Shown here piece after piece: positions 9,001 to 16,240 of a stretch of 64,000 nt of DNA. This stretch comes from Phycisphaerae bacterium (GTDB lineage: Bacteria; Planctomycetota; Phycisphaerae; Sedimentisphaerales; Anaerohalosphaeraceae): the NCBI GenBank assembly GCA_018052735.1, contig JAGPMT010000009.1, forward strand, positions 1-64,000. The letters run 5' to 3'. Each line of letters opens with the position of its first letter. Within the stretch, counting starts at the first letter, position 1. The notes under the pieces were generated by a model. The model was not told where the DNA came from. It saw only the letters and a list, made by a program, of their open reading frames with translations, and made no database searches. Position numbers and translations under genes: made by a program.

Positions 9001-9334
9001 AAGTATCGGCACAAAACGCATCTTGGGCCGCCGCATCGGCATAGCCGCCGGCATCCCCCTCGCTGGGCTGGACCACACCGATGTCCAGGGTTTTTCCATC
9101 CGACTGGCGCATCACCTGATAAAGGGGGCCGTTATAAGAGGCATACAGGGCGCGGGTGGTGCTGTGCGCGGCTGCACAAGGACAGCCGGCTGCAGCATAA
9201 ATATCACATGGACCTTCGGGTCTGGCCGGAACTGCCTTGTCTGTTCGTGCATCCTGAGCAGCCATCATCGATGCGGCTAAGGGCAGCATAAAAGCAAGGG
9301 CCAGCATCATCGCAAACGCAATTCTCCTTTTCAT
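6017..9334 (-). CDS. Secreted GH54-type alpha-L-arabinofuranosidase with NEW3, lamin-tail and tandem repeats
   Basis: This is a 1105-residue secreted enzyme. A signal peptide (MKRRIAFAMM and a hydrophobic run to about 25) is followed by a full GH54 catalytic domain (about 41-370). The domain carries PCDIY, the STTRALY stretch, CCFDYGNAE (C203-C204, the rare vicinal disulfide of the family), E248 in WIMTDQENN and D330 in GGDNSNGSQGTFYEG. These match the nucleophile and acid/base known from fungal AbfB. It should release arabinose from arabinan or arabinoxylan. Residues near 385-480 look like an NPCBM-associated NEW3 domain, and from about 490 a lamin-tail domain begins (VKINEFAVGS, FIELYNAGDSAVDISGW). 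Five copies of a VGxxIxID repeat and Gly/Arg-rich FGGRGG linkers interrupt that domain before its final PGEPN. No arabinose-binding CBM42 is evident. The upstream AAAGGAA supports the ATG. Confidence 0.88.
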   Translation of the reverse strand: MKRRIAFAMMLALAFMLPLAASMMAAQDARTDKAVPARPEGPCDIYAAAGCPCAAAHSTTRALYASYNGPLYQVMRQSDGKTLDIGVVQPSEGDAGGYADAAAQDAFCADTYCWITTIYDQSGNGNHLVQAPRGGFSGPAMGGFNNIPIADMAPVTLMGHKVYGVFIEPGMGLRWNDAKGTAVDDQAQGQYWVVNGHHYNSGCCFDYGNAETDSRDDGDGTMETTYYGNAGAWYRGQAPGPWIMTDQENNLVGCVNPSPNDKFCKDLPTITWRFVTATADGQPHHWRTMGGDAQRGQLQVLFDGPRIINDRSSYDPMRKQGAILLGNGGDNSNGSQGTFYEGAMTAPNTFPSQETQQKVQANIVAARYDVQRLSIAPAAAAAAPPGLQTFRPGSSQDTTVTFTNTVGVHVADLRLGIKAPQGWTVVAKTPARIAGAIAPGQTVSATFTVTSGPKPFNGDLVGTASWTNTSNGRRESESAVEKVRNVSPVKINEFAVGSGSPANPTNSFIELYNAGDSAVDISGWTLTQHPTQQPIFSSVKIPAGTTLAPKGFYLLALSDSGLAVPAKTGDTVIYVRSIEGMSVGDTIEIDTGSSVEVRKIAGIQSPSADEPAAGRGGFGGRRGGIRGLTTVWQPLPDGPVITIPAGSTNIPVTSVDGFRVGQKMAIGYGATYPAVAQAVEKYEVVTITSVGKPGTQAWLSMDAKAGDTNIKVSSVENISVGDKIRLDIDSVGHGIETVTVTKVGTQSVRSTFNGPLREGEDPGTGLDLAEPLKFNHSSNMPFSVRGTGISFEPPTAFNHSSNEPVLALNTSITLDKPLDKDHDINAPVRDEKVAAAGYQGAKKPNQWFGGPALAGAGCMVLRDADGLVVDSLNYGGLVDPWAAEGWQAASGAGESGCYAPAPIAGFGGRGGFGGRFPNRSAGRFPDGADTDTNCYDFLLQTATTLAAASAEGAANIKVISVADFSAGQTIIIDTGANRETAVIAAVGTAGGTVLSAAVEAGATVIPVANAAGFAVGQTITIDSPSNQETAVIASINRGRGGFGGAPGAASITVASPLAKAHAAGAEVAGTGITLASGLTKSHESGAQIAGSEPTPGEPNQYSRPL

Positions 9335-9869
9335 TTCCTTTCCCTTTCAAAAAATGTTTCGCTTGTCCGCACACAGGCAAAACACCTGCGGCAGAAAAAA
9401 AGACATTCCCTCAAGCTGACCAATTTAAGCTCGTCCGGGTCCCTTGAAATCCCCATATGATTCAAAACAGTTTCGTAGTTTAAACCGCCGCCGTCTTTCT
9501 ATCAACAATAATCCTCTTCAAAGCGATTTTAAATCACCCTTTCACAATATCCCCCATCCCGGGTATGACGGCTGCAATGGACCCGGCCGGCTTGAAGCAA
9601 ATGGCTGCCTTACAGAACTTCTTTTCAGGAAAAACTTGCAGCGCCTTGCCCTGCACGAGTATTCCTTTTGCCCTCCTGACATCCGCTTATCATCCGCCGG
9701 AACAGTGCCTGCTGGGCCAGTATCCTGACTGTGCGATTGGATTTACTAAATATCGAAAGACATAGGTATTTACAGTAAAAACCAAATGTCTGTATTGACA
9801 GATTTGCATGTATCAGGTACTATTTGTGTTTTGCCGGTTGGGAGGTTTTTTATCATCTGCCGGCCAAGC
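9335..9869. other. Intergenic region between GH54 gene and tRNA-His
   Basis: About 535 bases without a convincing gene. It must contain the promoter and leader of the minus-strand GH54 gene near 9335-9440 and the promoter of tRNA-His near its right end (TTGACA at about 9796). Short open frames at 9444-9765 show no family resemblance and have no ribosome-binding site. Nothing else was seen. Confidence 0.5.
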
Positions 9870-9944
9870 GGTGGAAGTAGCTCAGTTGGTTAGAGCATCA
9901 GATTGTGGTTCTGAGGGTCGCGAGTTCGAGTCTCGTCTTCCACC
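9870..9944 (+). tRNA. tRNA-His (GTG)
   Basis: The sequence folds as a cloverleaf. The acceptor stem GTGGAAG (9871-9877) pairs with CTTCCAC (9937-9943). The extra G at 9870 faces C at 9944, which is the G-1:C73 pair specific to histidine tRNAs. The D arm contains AGCTCAGTTGGTTAGAGC. The anticodon stem TCAGA/TCTGA holds the loop TTGTGGT with anticodon GTG, and the T loop is TTCGAGT. No CCA is encoded. Confidence 0.95.
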
Positions 9945-10486
9945 CTGATTTTTAGCCTCAATAGAAGGCAGATTATCGGTCTTTTCTGGCTTTTCCTTGG
10001 TGTATAAATTGCGGTGTAATTTTATTTTACATTCGCATGCCTTTTTTTCTGCCGGCTTGTTAAACAATCCTTACAGTATATTTGGCAAACACTTCTTATT
10101 GATTGTTTATCGTTTGTATCCATTTTAAATGTGACTTCTTAGCGAACAATAGTATAGATGTCTACACGGATTTGCCGGCTGCTTGGCAATATTTATAAAT
10201 CATTTCATATTAAATGGTTATGTAAATATCATGCCTATTTTCTTGATTCTTTTGCTGCATTGTGACAAAATAGAAAAAGCCGAAACCTCGAGTTAGGATT
10301 ATCAGTTTTTGCGATTTTTATAATACTTTATTAATATTACCTAAATATAGATAGGAATAGTATTTTTTTATTAAAATAAAAAAATTAAAAAAATTGGGGG
10401 ATAATTCAGGCATCGAAAGGTATTAAGCGATAGAAAACAAGGGCAAGTCCTTTGCCCAAATTTACTTAAAGCAGGATTTAGGAAGC
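9945..10486. other. AT-rich gene-free region upstream of ECF sigma gene
   Basis: About 540 bases, strikingly AT-rich from 10060 to 10400, with A/T runs just upstream of the sigma factor gene at 10320-10395. The only open frame (9882-10067, minus) overlaps the tRNA and looks spurious. The region probably holds the promoter of the sigma/FecR operon, but I cannot fix a -35/-10 pair. No hairpin or riboswitch was recognised. Confidence 0.45.
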
Positions 10487-11047
10487 ATGAATCAAATGGA
10501 CCCCCAGTCAGAGGGAAAAAGAGTAGAAAAGTCCATCAAAGATGACTTTATAAGTCTTTTTTTGTCGAATCAAAGACGGATTTTCACCTTTATCCTGATG
10601 TATGTTCCGAATCGTTCAGATGCCGAGGATCTAATGCAGGAAACGGCCTCGTGGATGTGGAACAATTTTGATACCTATAAACCCGGTACTAATTTCGGGG
10701 CGTGGGGAGTTCAGGTCGCACGGTACAAGATACTCAAACTGCACAGTCGAACCCAGCACAGCCGATTGAAGTTTGACAGCCAACTGGTAGAGTTAATTGA
10801 TGCCAGAGCGGAAAAGGTTCTGGACGATGTGCCGCAGAAGATTCATGCCTTGCGAAAATGTCTTTCCGAAATAAATGAACAGAGCCAACGGCTTTTGTAT
10901 CTGCGATACGAAAAGGGATTGACTACGCAAAAGCTGGCGGAATTGCTGCACCGTCCTGTACAGGGGCTGTACAAGACCATGGCCCGCATTCATAAAATGC
11001 TGCTTCGGTGCGTTCGTCAGAAATTACTTGCAGAAGGAGAGCTGTAA
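10487..11047 (+). CDS. ECF-type RNA polymerase sigma factor (Rhodopirellula/Verrucomicrobium type)
   Basis: This 186-residue protein has sigma region 2 in residues 24-90 (ILMYVPNRSDAEDLMQET and the WMWNNFDTYKPGTNFGAW segment) and region 4 in about 120-175 (RLLYLRYEKGLTTQKLAELL as the helix-turn-helix). Regions 1 and 3 are absent, as in extracytoplasmic-function sigma factors. The TNFGAWGVQVARYKIL stretch is typical of the planctomycete/verrucomicrobial group often followed by FecR-like membrane proteins, which is the case here. The start is supported by TTAGGA just upstream. Its stop codon overlaps the start of the next gene (TAATG), so the two are translationally coupled. It probably directs transcription of surface or polysaccharide-use genes nearby; the target set is inference. 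Confidence 0.9.
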   Translation: MNQMDPQSEGKRVEKSIKDDFISLFLSNQRRIFTFILMYVPNRSDAEDLMQETASWMWNNFDTYKPGTNFGAWGVQVARYKILKLHSRTQHSRLKFDSQLVELIDARAEKVLDDVPQKIHALRKCLSEINEQSQRLLYLRYEKGLTTQKLAELLHRPVQGLYKTMARIHKMLLRCVRQKLLAEGEL

Positions 11048-12741
11048 TGCCTCTGGACGAACTCGGGAATCTGGACGAGCTGATCCTCAAAGAAATAGAC
11101 GGCATTATTACCGAACAGGAATTTGCCGAACTGACAGACTGTCTGTGCCGGAATCCGGAGGCATTGAATTACTATCTTGACTTCATAACAATTTGTGCCG
11201 GTATTTTCAAGCCAGGCGAAGTGACTTTCTGCCAGACTCTCTGTTCTGCAGCAGAGGATGATATCAGCCAGTCGGCTCTCTGGATGGCTTTGGCGGAAAA
11301 TGAACGGACAGCAGAGGCTGTCCCTCTGGAAAAATCGGATCCTCTGCCGCTGCTGTCTATTCAGCCGCAGGCATCGTGCCGCAGGCAGAATGTTTCCCGT
11401 GCGGCACTTTATACAGCCATAGTGTCAACGGCGGCGTTATTGCTGATGATTGCATTTGTGGTCACGCATCCCCGCCAAATCCGGGATGCGGTTGCCAGCC
11501 TGTCCGGCAGCAGTCAGGCAGTCTGGTCCGAACATTTCTGCCCCCCCAAAGACAGCAGCCGCTTATATACGCATTCGACCCTGTCTCTGCTGGAGGGATT
11601 TGCGGAAATAACGTTTGATAATCAGGCCAAAATTATCCTCCAATCTCCGGTCTGGATTGATATTGAGGACTATAACCAACTATTCCTGCACAGCGGGAAA
11701 TTATCCGCTGTGATTCCCACATCCGCCGCGGGATTTGTGGTGCGCACGGCTGCGGCAACGGTGGTGGATTACGGGACGGAATTTGGAGTTACCGCAGATG
11801 CTGACGGCCATACGGAAGCCCATGTCTTTGAGGGAAAGGTTGAGCTGCGAAGCGGATCGGATCCGATTCGATTTGCCGAAAAGCTGAATCTGACCAAAGG
11901 CTGGGCCGGATGTGTCAGCCGAACCGGGCAGCTGTCATCCGAACCGGTGCCGGCTCAGCCGCTGTCTTATATTCGCCGTCTTCCGGCAAAGCCGACATTC
12001 GGTCAGCCGGGCAAGCGTCTTGATTTAGCGGATATTATCGGCGGCGGAAACGGATTCGGAACAGGCAAGCCCTGTGTAGGGATTGATCCGGCGTCAGGCA
12101 AAATAGTCAGCGATTTGGTGCTGGTCAAGCGGAAACCGGAACAGCTGCACTATTTTTCGGTTCCTGAAATACCCTTCATCGACGGCGTCTTTGTACCTTC
12201 GGGCGGAAATCAGCCCCAGATTGTCACTTCGCAGGGGCACACGTTCAATCAGTGCCCCGAAACGGATGGTTCCTATTGGATCGAGATAACCAATAATCCG
12301 ATTGCCAGTGTCCTAGGGAATGCCGGCGGCCAAGCTGGGGATATCCATCTGGTCCGTTTGAACGGCATTCAGTTTGGATCCGCTCTGCATCCGGGAATTA
12401 TGATGCATTCGAATGCAGGAATCACCTTTGATCTGGATGCTATTCGGTCCTCGATTCCCGGAGCGCGGATCAGCCGATTCACCTCAATATGCGGTATGTC
12501 GGACACTATTATTCAGCAGAATGTACAAGCGGCTATATGGATTCTGGTAGACGGCCAGAAGCGGCAGGAGGCACATTTTATCTATAACCGGACCAGCCAT
12601 TCTGCCTATATCGATGTGGACATTCATGATCAGGATCGATTTTTAACGCTTATAACAACCGACGGCGGAGACAGCAACGGCAGCGACTGGACGTTTTTTG
12701 GCGATCCTGCCCTCGAGCTGGAATTGTCGGGGGTTCGGTAA
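11047..12741 (+). CDS. FecR-like membrane protein with NPCBM-like C-terminal domain
   Basis: The 564-residue product starts at the ATG overlapping the sigma factor stop, with AGAAGGAGAG at ideal distance. The frame is open 13 codons further upstream but that part overlaps the sigma gene. Residues 1-100 are cytoplasmic (LDELILKEIDGIITEQEF resembles the short anti-sigma-like N-termini of this family). One membrane helix lies near 119-139. A FecR-like beta domain follows at about 178-270 (EGFAEITFDNQAKIILQSP, then VVDYGTEFGVTAD and HVFEGKVEL). The last 150 residues resemble a carbohydrate-binding NPCBM domain (MMHSNAGITFDLDAI, then LITTDGGDSNGSDWTFFGDP). The inferred role is a cell-surface sensor or anti-sigma factor for the sigma factor encoded upstream. 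Confidence 0.82.
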   Translation: MPLDELGNLDELILKEIDGIITEQEFAELTDCLCRNPEALNYYLDFITICAGIFKPGEVTFCQTLCSAAEDDISQSALWMALAENERTAEAVPLEKSDPLPLLSIQPQASCRRQNVSRAALYTAIVSTAALLLMIAFVVTHPRQIRDAVASLSGSSQAVWSEHFCPPKDSSRLYTHSTLSLLEGFAEITFDNQAKIILQSPVWIDIEDYNQLFLHSGKLSAVIPTSAAGFVVRTAAATVVDYGTEFGVTADADGHTEAHVFEGKVELRSGSDPIRFAEKLNLTKGWAGCVSRTGQLSSEPVPAQPLSYIRRLPAKPTFGQPGKRLDLADIIGGGNGFGTGKPCVGIDPASGKIVSDLVLVKRKPEQLHYFSVPEIPFIDGVFVPSGGNQPQIVTSQGHTFNQCPETDGSYWIEITNNPIASVLGNAGGQAGDIHLVRLNGIQFGSALHPGIMMHSNAGITFDLDAIRSSIPGARISRFTSICGMSDTIIQQNVQAAIWILVDGQKRQEAHFIYNRTSHSAYIDVDIHDQDRFLTLITTDGGDSNGSDWTFFGDPALELELSGVR

Positions 12742-13071
12742 CCGCAGGAAATGCTTTCTTTGATAATAAAATAGCAGAATGGGATTATTCGCCCCGATGC
12801 GGGGAAGAATTTGCTGCGGCGGTGTTTTTCCCAGAGGCAATGCCATATGGGTTTTACGATAAACGCTGCATTGATACAGAAATTTAGATAGCAAATGATT
12901 ATTCTATTTTTCAGGAAAGGAGGGCTGCATTCGCTGTGCTGCATGTACAGAAATAGATGTTCGTGTGGTTTTAAATATCGTTTTGGCGGATTCATGTGAT
13001 AAAAGCAGTAATGAAAAGGGGCACACAAGTAAACAAGAGTGTAAAAAGTTTATGTTTTAGGAGTGATGATT
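12742..13071. other. Intergenic region with short hairpin, upstream of LamG gene
   Basis: This 330-base stretch contains a small GC-rich hairpin at 12792-12804 (CCCCG-ATG-CGGGG) about 50 bases after the FecR gene, a possible weak terminator without a T tract. An AAAGGAGG string near 12915 is followed by no ORF longer than about 18 codons. The leader of the next gene occupies the right end. Confidence 0.4.
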
Positions 13072-15189
13072 ATGAGAAGTAAAAGTAAATGGCTTTGGGT
13101 CGCTGTGTGGGCGACCGTGATGGCGACGGCCTTGCAGGCATCGGCCGCTTCTATCTCGATGAATTTTGTCGAGAACGCAACAAACCAGATACTGACCGGC
13201 GGTACCCCGATCGGCCCGATCAGCGTAGACGGCAAGTACTGGAATGATAATTCCAAAGTGGGCACACCGTGGGCGACCAATTCGATGTCCAACCTGATTG
13301 ATGATACCGGTGCCGCAACAGGCGTCAATGTGTCTTGGCGAAGCTCCAACACCTGGTACACCGGCGAAGGCACCGGCAGTGATGAAGCCAAGCTGTCCGT
13401 CGGCTATCTCGATGACGGAACGACAACAAGTCCTTATGGTGTACAAGTTACCTTTACCAATATTCCGTATATCCGTTATCGCGTGTACGGGATGTATGCA
13501 TCGGACACGAATCAGAACACTTCTCCCTATATCGTGACCATGCGGAATTTTGAGGTCAACGGCGTATGGGTGCTGGGAGGGACAGATGCCACAACGGCTC
13601 AGGCTTACGGCAGAACGGACCGCAACTATACTGCCAACGGACAATATTGGACAAAGATTGAACCGGGCGTCAAAGTCGGCAATTACTGGACTATTGAAAC
13701 GTCGGGCTCAACTCTGACTATCAAGGGACTGCCACGAAACGGCTCTCAGCGCGGCTCGCTTACCGGTGTGATTATCGAGGAAATTGACAAGTTTCTGGCA
13801 TATAATCCGACGCCTGCGGTTGGGACAGAAGTACCGCTGAATCAGGTGCTCAGCTGGCAGCAGGTGCCCGAAGTCAGCGGTCTGGGCGTAACCTATAAGG
13901 TCTATTTCGGAACCGATCCGAATGTACTCAGTCCGAATTATTACGGGAATCAACTGGTCAAAACCACAACCAGTGATCCGGCAGATTTCTTCTATGCTCC
14001 CGCGCTGAACAACAGCACCAAGTACTACTGGAGAGTGGATGCCCTTGAGCCGAATCTGCCCAATCCTATTGTGCATACAGGACAGGAATGGTGGTTTACA
14101 ACGCAGCCGCCTTCACCGCGCATTGAAACTAATCCAGTCAGCCAAACCGTTCCTGCCGGCACAGATGTGCAGCTGTCGGTATCCGGCATCAATATCACCT
14201 CGTATCAGTGGTATAAAGATGGTGTAGCCCTGCCGCCTGCTCCTGCTCTTTATGCAGGTGAACAGACCTCAACGCTGACAATCTTTGATGTGCAAGTGGC
14301 CGATGAAGGCTTCTACTATTGTGTGGGCGATAACAGTCTGAATCAGCCCTCTACATCTGCTGCGGCTCAGGTGTTAACCGAGCGTCTGGTAGGCTGGTGG
14401 AGGCTGGACGGGGATCTGACAGACTCGGTGGATGAGGTGATTGCTGGCGCAGCGGCTCACGATGGTGTCAGCACAGATCCAAACTTTGTCCTTGGCAAAG
14501 ACGGCAGTGCACTGCAGTTCTTTGGCGGTGCTGATGATATCGTTACCATAAACAACAGCGTGGAGTTCTTCAATTTCTATCCGCGCGGCTATACAGTCAG
14601 TGCATGGGTTAATATGCCCGAAAAATTCGGCGGCAACTGGGGCGCATTTGTCTCCAAACAGCAGCGCGAAGACGGAGCGGACTGGAAAGGCTTTATTTTA
14701 ACCCACCAAACTTCCGGTCAGGCGGTTCATACGCTGCGTCAGTCTTTCAACGATCTGGGCTCAGGTACGGATGTGGATGACAATAATTGGCATATGGTCA
14801 CCGGAACTTATGACGCCGCAACCAAAGTGGGCAAGATCTATGTGGACGGCGTCCTGAAAGGTCAGGCCACCAATCCTGCTACTGTCCAGACGAATCCAAG
14901 AGCCCTGATTTTCGGCGAAGAAGTATCGACAAGCACAATTTCGCCCTATACCGGCCTGCTGGACGATGTCCGCATCTGGAGTTATGCGGTTGATCCGGTT
15001 ACCATCGCAACCCTGTACACCGATTTCAATCCGGGAGCCGAAGTCTGCGTTGAACATCCGGAATACGATGTGGCCGGCCCGGACGGCATCGGCAATGAAT
15101 TCCGCGATTGCCGCGTCAACCTATATGACTTTGTGCCTTTTGCGAATACATGGCTGGATTGCAACATCGTACCGACATGTATCCCCTAA
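13072..15189 (+). CDS. Secreted LamG protein with FnIII-like, Ig-like and dockerin-like segments
   Basis: This 705-residue exported protein begins with a signal peptide (MRSKSKWLWVAVWATVMATA to ASA). The ATG at 13072 is chosen because AGGAG at 13059-13063 lies 8 bases ahead; GTG 13063 and ATG 13066 are too close to it. Order of parts: an N-terminal beta domain of unknown type (about 25-240); an FnIII-like module ending in TKYYWRVDALEPN; an Ig-like module (SQTVPAGTDVQLSVSG, then DEGFYYCVGDNS); and a LamG/concanavalin-like domain (about 438-645, LVGWWRLDGDLTDS to TGLLDDVRIWSYAV). A single dockerin-like calcium repeat (DCRVNLYDFVPFANTWLDC) ends the chain. It is probably a surface glycan-binding or scaffold protein. 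The operon with the sigma/FecR pair is suggested by order only, because 330 bases separate them. Confidence 0.8.
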   Translation: MRSKSKWLWVAVWATVMATALQASAASISMNFVENATNQILTGGTPIGPISVDGKYWNDNSKVGTPWATNSMSNLIDDTGAATGVNVSWRSSNTWYTGEGTGSDEAKLSVGYLDDGTTTSPYGVQVTFTNIPYIRYRVYGMYASDTNQNTSPYIVTMRNFEVNGVWVLGGTDATTAQAYGRTDRNYTANGQYWTKIEPGVKVGNYWTIETSGSTLTIKGLPRNGSQRGSLTGVIIEEIDKFLAYNPTPAVGTEVPLNQVLSWQQVPEVSGLGVTYKVYFGTDPNVLSPNYYGNQLVKTTTSDPADFFYAPALNNSTKYYWRVDALEPNLPNPIVHTGQEWWFTTQPPSPRIETNPVSQTVPAGTDVQLSVSGINITSYQWYKDGVALPPAPALYAGEQTSTLTIFDVQVADEGFYYCVGDNSLNQPSTSAAAQVLTERLVGWWRLDGDLTDSVDEVIAGAAAHDGVSTDPNFVLGKDGSALQFFGGADDIVTINNSVEFFNFYPRGYTVSAWVNMPEKFGGNWGAFVSKQQREDGADWKGFILTHQTSGQAVHTLRQSFNDLGSGTDVDDNNWHMVTGTYDAATKVGKIYVDGVLKGQATNPATVQTNPRALIFGEEVSTSTISPYTGLLDDVRIWSYAVDPVTIATLYTDFNPGAEVCVEHPEYDVAGPDGIGNEFRDCRVNLYDFVPFANTWLDCNIVPTCIP

Positions 15190-15232
15190 GCGGATGTGAA
15201 ATAAATGGTATGTCTGTTTTGAAATAAAACGA

Positions 15233-15270
15233 GACTGGAAAGCCCCTGCAGCAGGCGGGGCTTTCCAGTC
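15233..15270 (+). terminator. Stem-loop after LamG gene
   Basis: A 14-base stem (GACTGGAAAGCCCC pairing with GGGGCTTTCCAGTC) encloses an 10-base loop, 43 bases after the LamG stop codon. No T tract follows, so it may be a factor-dependent terminator or an RNA-stabilising hairpin. Confidence 0.6.
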
Positions 15271-15415
15271 TGTGCAATCGATGAATCAGTAAATTGGAAC
15301 CCAGCAGCGCCGGGCTCCAGTGAAGGGTTTGAAATACAACAGTGCGGTAATCCGGCCTGCGTGTGTAGCGCGGGTGGAAGTGCTTGAGTATTCATTTTTG
15401 TTAGGAGAAGGAAAG

Positions 15416-16102
15416 ATGAAAAGCAAATGTTATGCAATGGTGCTGGCCCTGTTGGTCATCTCATCCGGTCTGGTCGGTGCTGCAACCGTGATTGGGGTGA
15501 ATTTCTGCGACGCCTGGGATAAACCCCACATGGAAGGCAAAACCGCTGACGGGTTTGATAACTGGACCGATTCCTGGCCGCTGTGGAACTGGGACAATCC
15601 CAGCAGCGGAAGTGTCGTGGTTCGGGGAAGCAATGACCTGGTGACTTGTACGTGGAGTTCGAACAACACTTGGGCCGGTGGTCTGGAAGACACAAGTGAA
15701 CAGCAGCTCTACCGGGTGTATCTGGATGACACCGGCAATGGTGCGTTGGTTACCATTTCGGGATTGGGAGACTGGCTGGCCTCTATCGGTGCAGCGGGTT
15801 ACACCGTCCGCATCTACCACAGCACCGACAACGGCTCGGGTTTTGTGGGAGTTGACCTGACCGACGGCACTTCGATTCTTGAAACGGTGCAGGAAACCAA
15901 CCATTGGACAACCGACGGCGGTGTTCGGGCATTTGTGGACTCCGGTGTTCTGTCGGCAAGCACGCTGGTTCTTGATCCTTTGCCGCGGGACGGGGCTAAT
16001 CGGGCGACTATTGCCGCATTTAAGATCACAGCTATCCCGGAACCGGCTACCCTGTTGCTGCTGGCTGCGGGCGGTCTGGTGATTCGTCGGAAGCATAGTT
16101 GA
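15416..16102 (+). CDS. PEP-CTERM sorted exported protein
   Basis: The 228-residue product starts at ATG 15416, just after TTAGGAGAAGGAAAG; the longer open frame upstream has no support. It has a signal peptide (KCYAMVLALLVISSGLVGA) and a C-terminal sorting signal with all three parts: PEPA at the motif, a hydrophobic helix (TLLLLAAGGLVI) and a basic tail (RRKHS). Such proteins are cut and anchored or released by an exosortase, none of which is in this window. The mature middle (VIGVNFCDAWDKPHMEG, many Trp and Asp/Asn) is probably a beta-sandwich of unknown function. It shares the sequence style of the neighbouring LamG protein (SSNNTWAGG against RSSNTWYTG). Confidence 0.82.
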   Translation: MKSKCYAMVLALLVISSGLVGAATVIGVNFCDAWDKPHMEGKTADGFDNWTDSWPLWNWDNPSSGSVVVRGSNDLVTCTWSSNNTWAGGLEDTSEQQLYRVYLDDTGNGALVTISGLGDWLASIGAAGYTVRIYHSTDNGSGFVGVDLTDGTSILETVQETNHWTTDGGVRAFVDSGVLSASTLVLDPLPRDGANRATIAAFKITAIPEPATLLLLAAGGLVIRRKHS

Positions 16103-16126
16103 TCCTCGATTGAAAAATGGATTGTG

Positions 16127-16154
16127 GCGAGCCGCACGATATCGTGCGGCTCGC
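16127..16154 (+). terminator. Perfect 28-base palindrome after PEP-CTERM gene
   Basis: GCGAGCCGCACGAT is followed immediately by its exact reverse complement, giving a 14-base-pair perfect inverted repeat 24 bases after the stop codon. It has no loop beyond the central AT and no T tract. A transcription or mRNA-end hairpin is the simplest reading; a protein-binding palindrome is possible. Confidence 0.6.
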
Positions 16155-16240
16155 TGTTGTTGGTAAATAGAAAATTTGAGCGATTTTGAGGTTAACTTCC
16201 CAAACGAATCTGACGTATGTATGAATAAGGGGGGTTCGGT

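Noticed and set aside
12900-13030. AAAGGAGG with a following tiny ORF
   Set aside because: The longest frame at proper spacing is under 20 codons and has no terminator or similarity; most likely a chance purine run in an untranslated leader.
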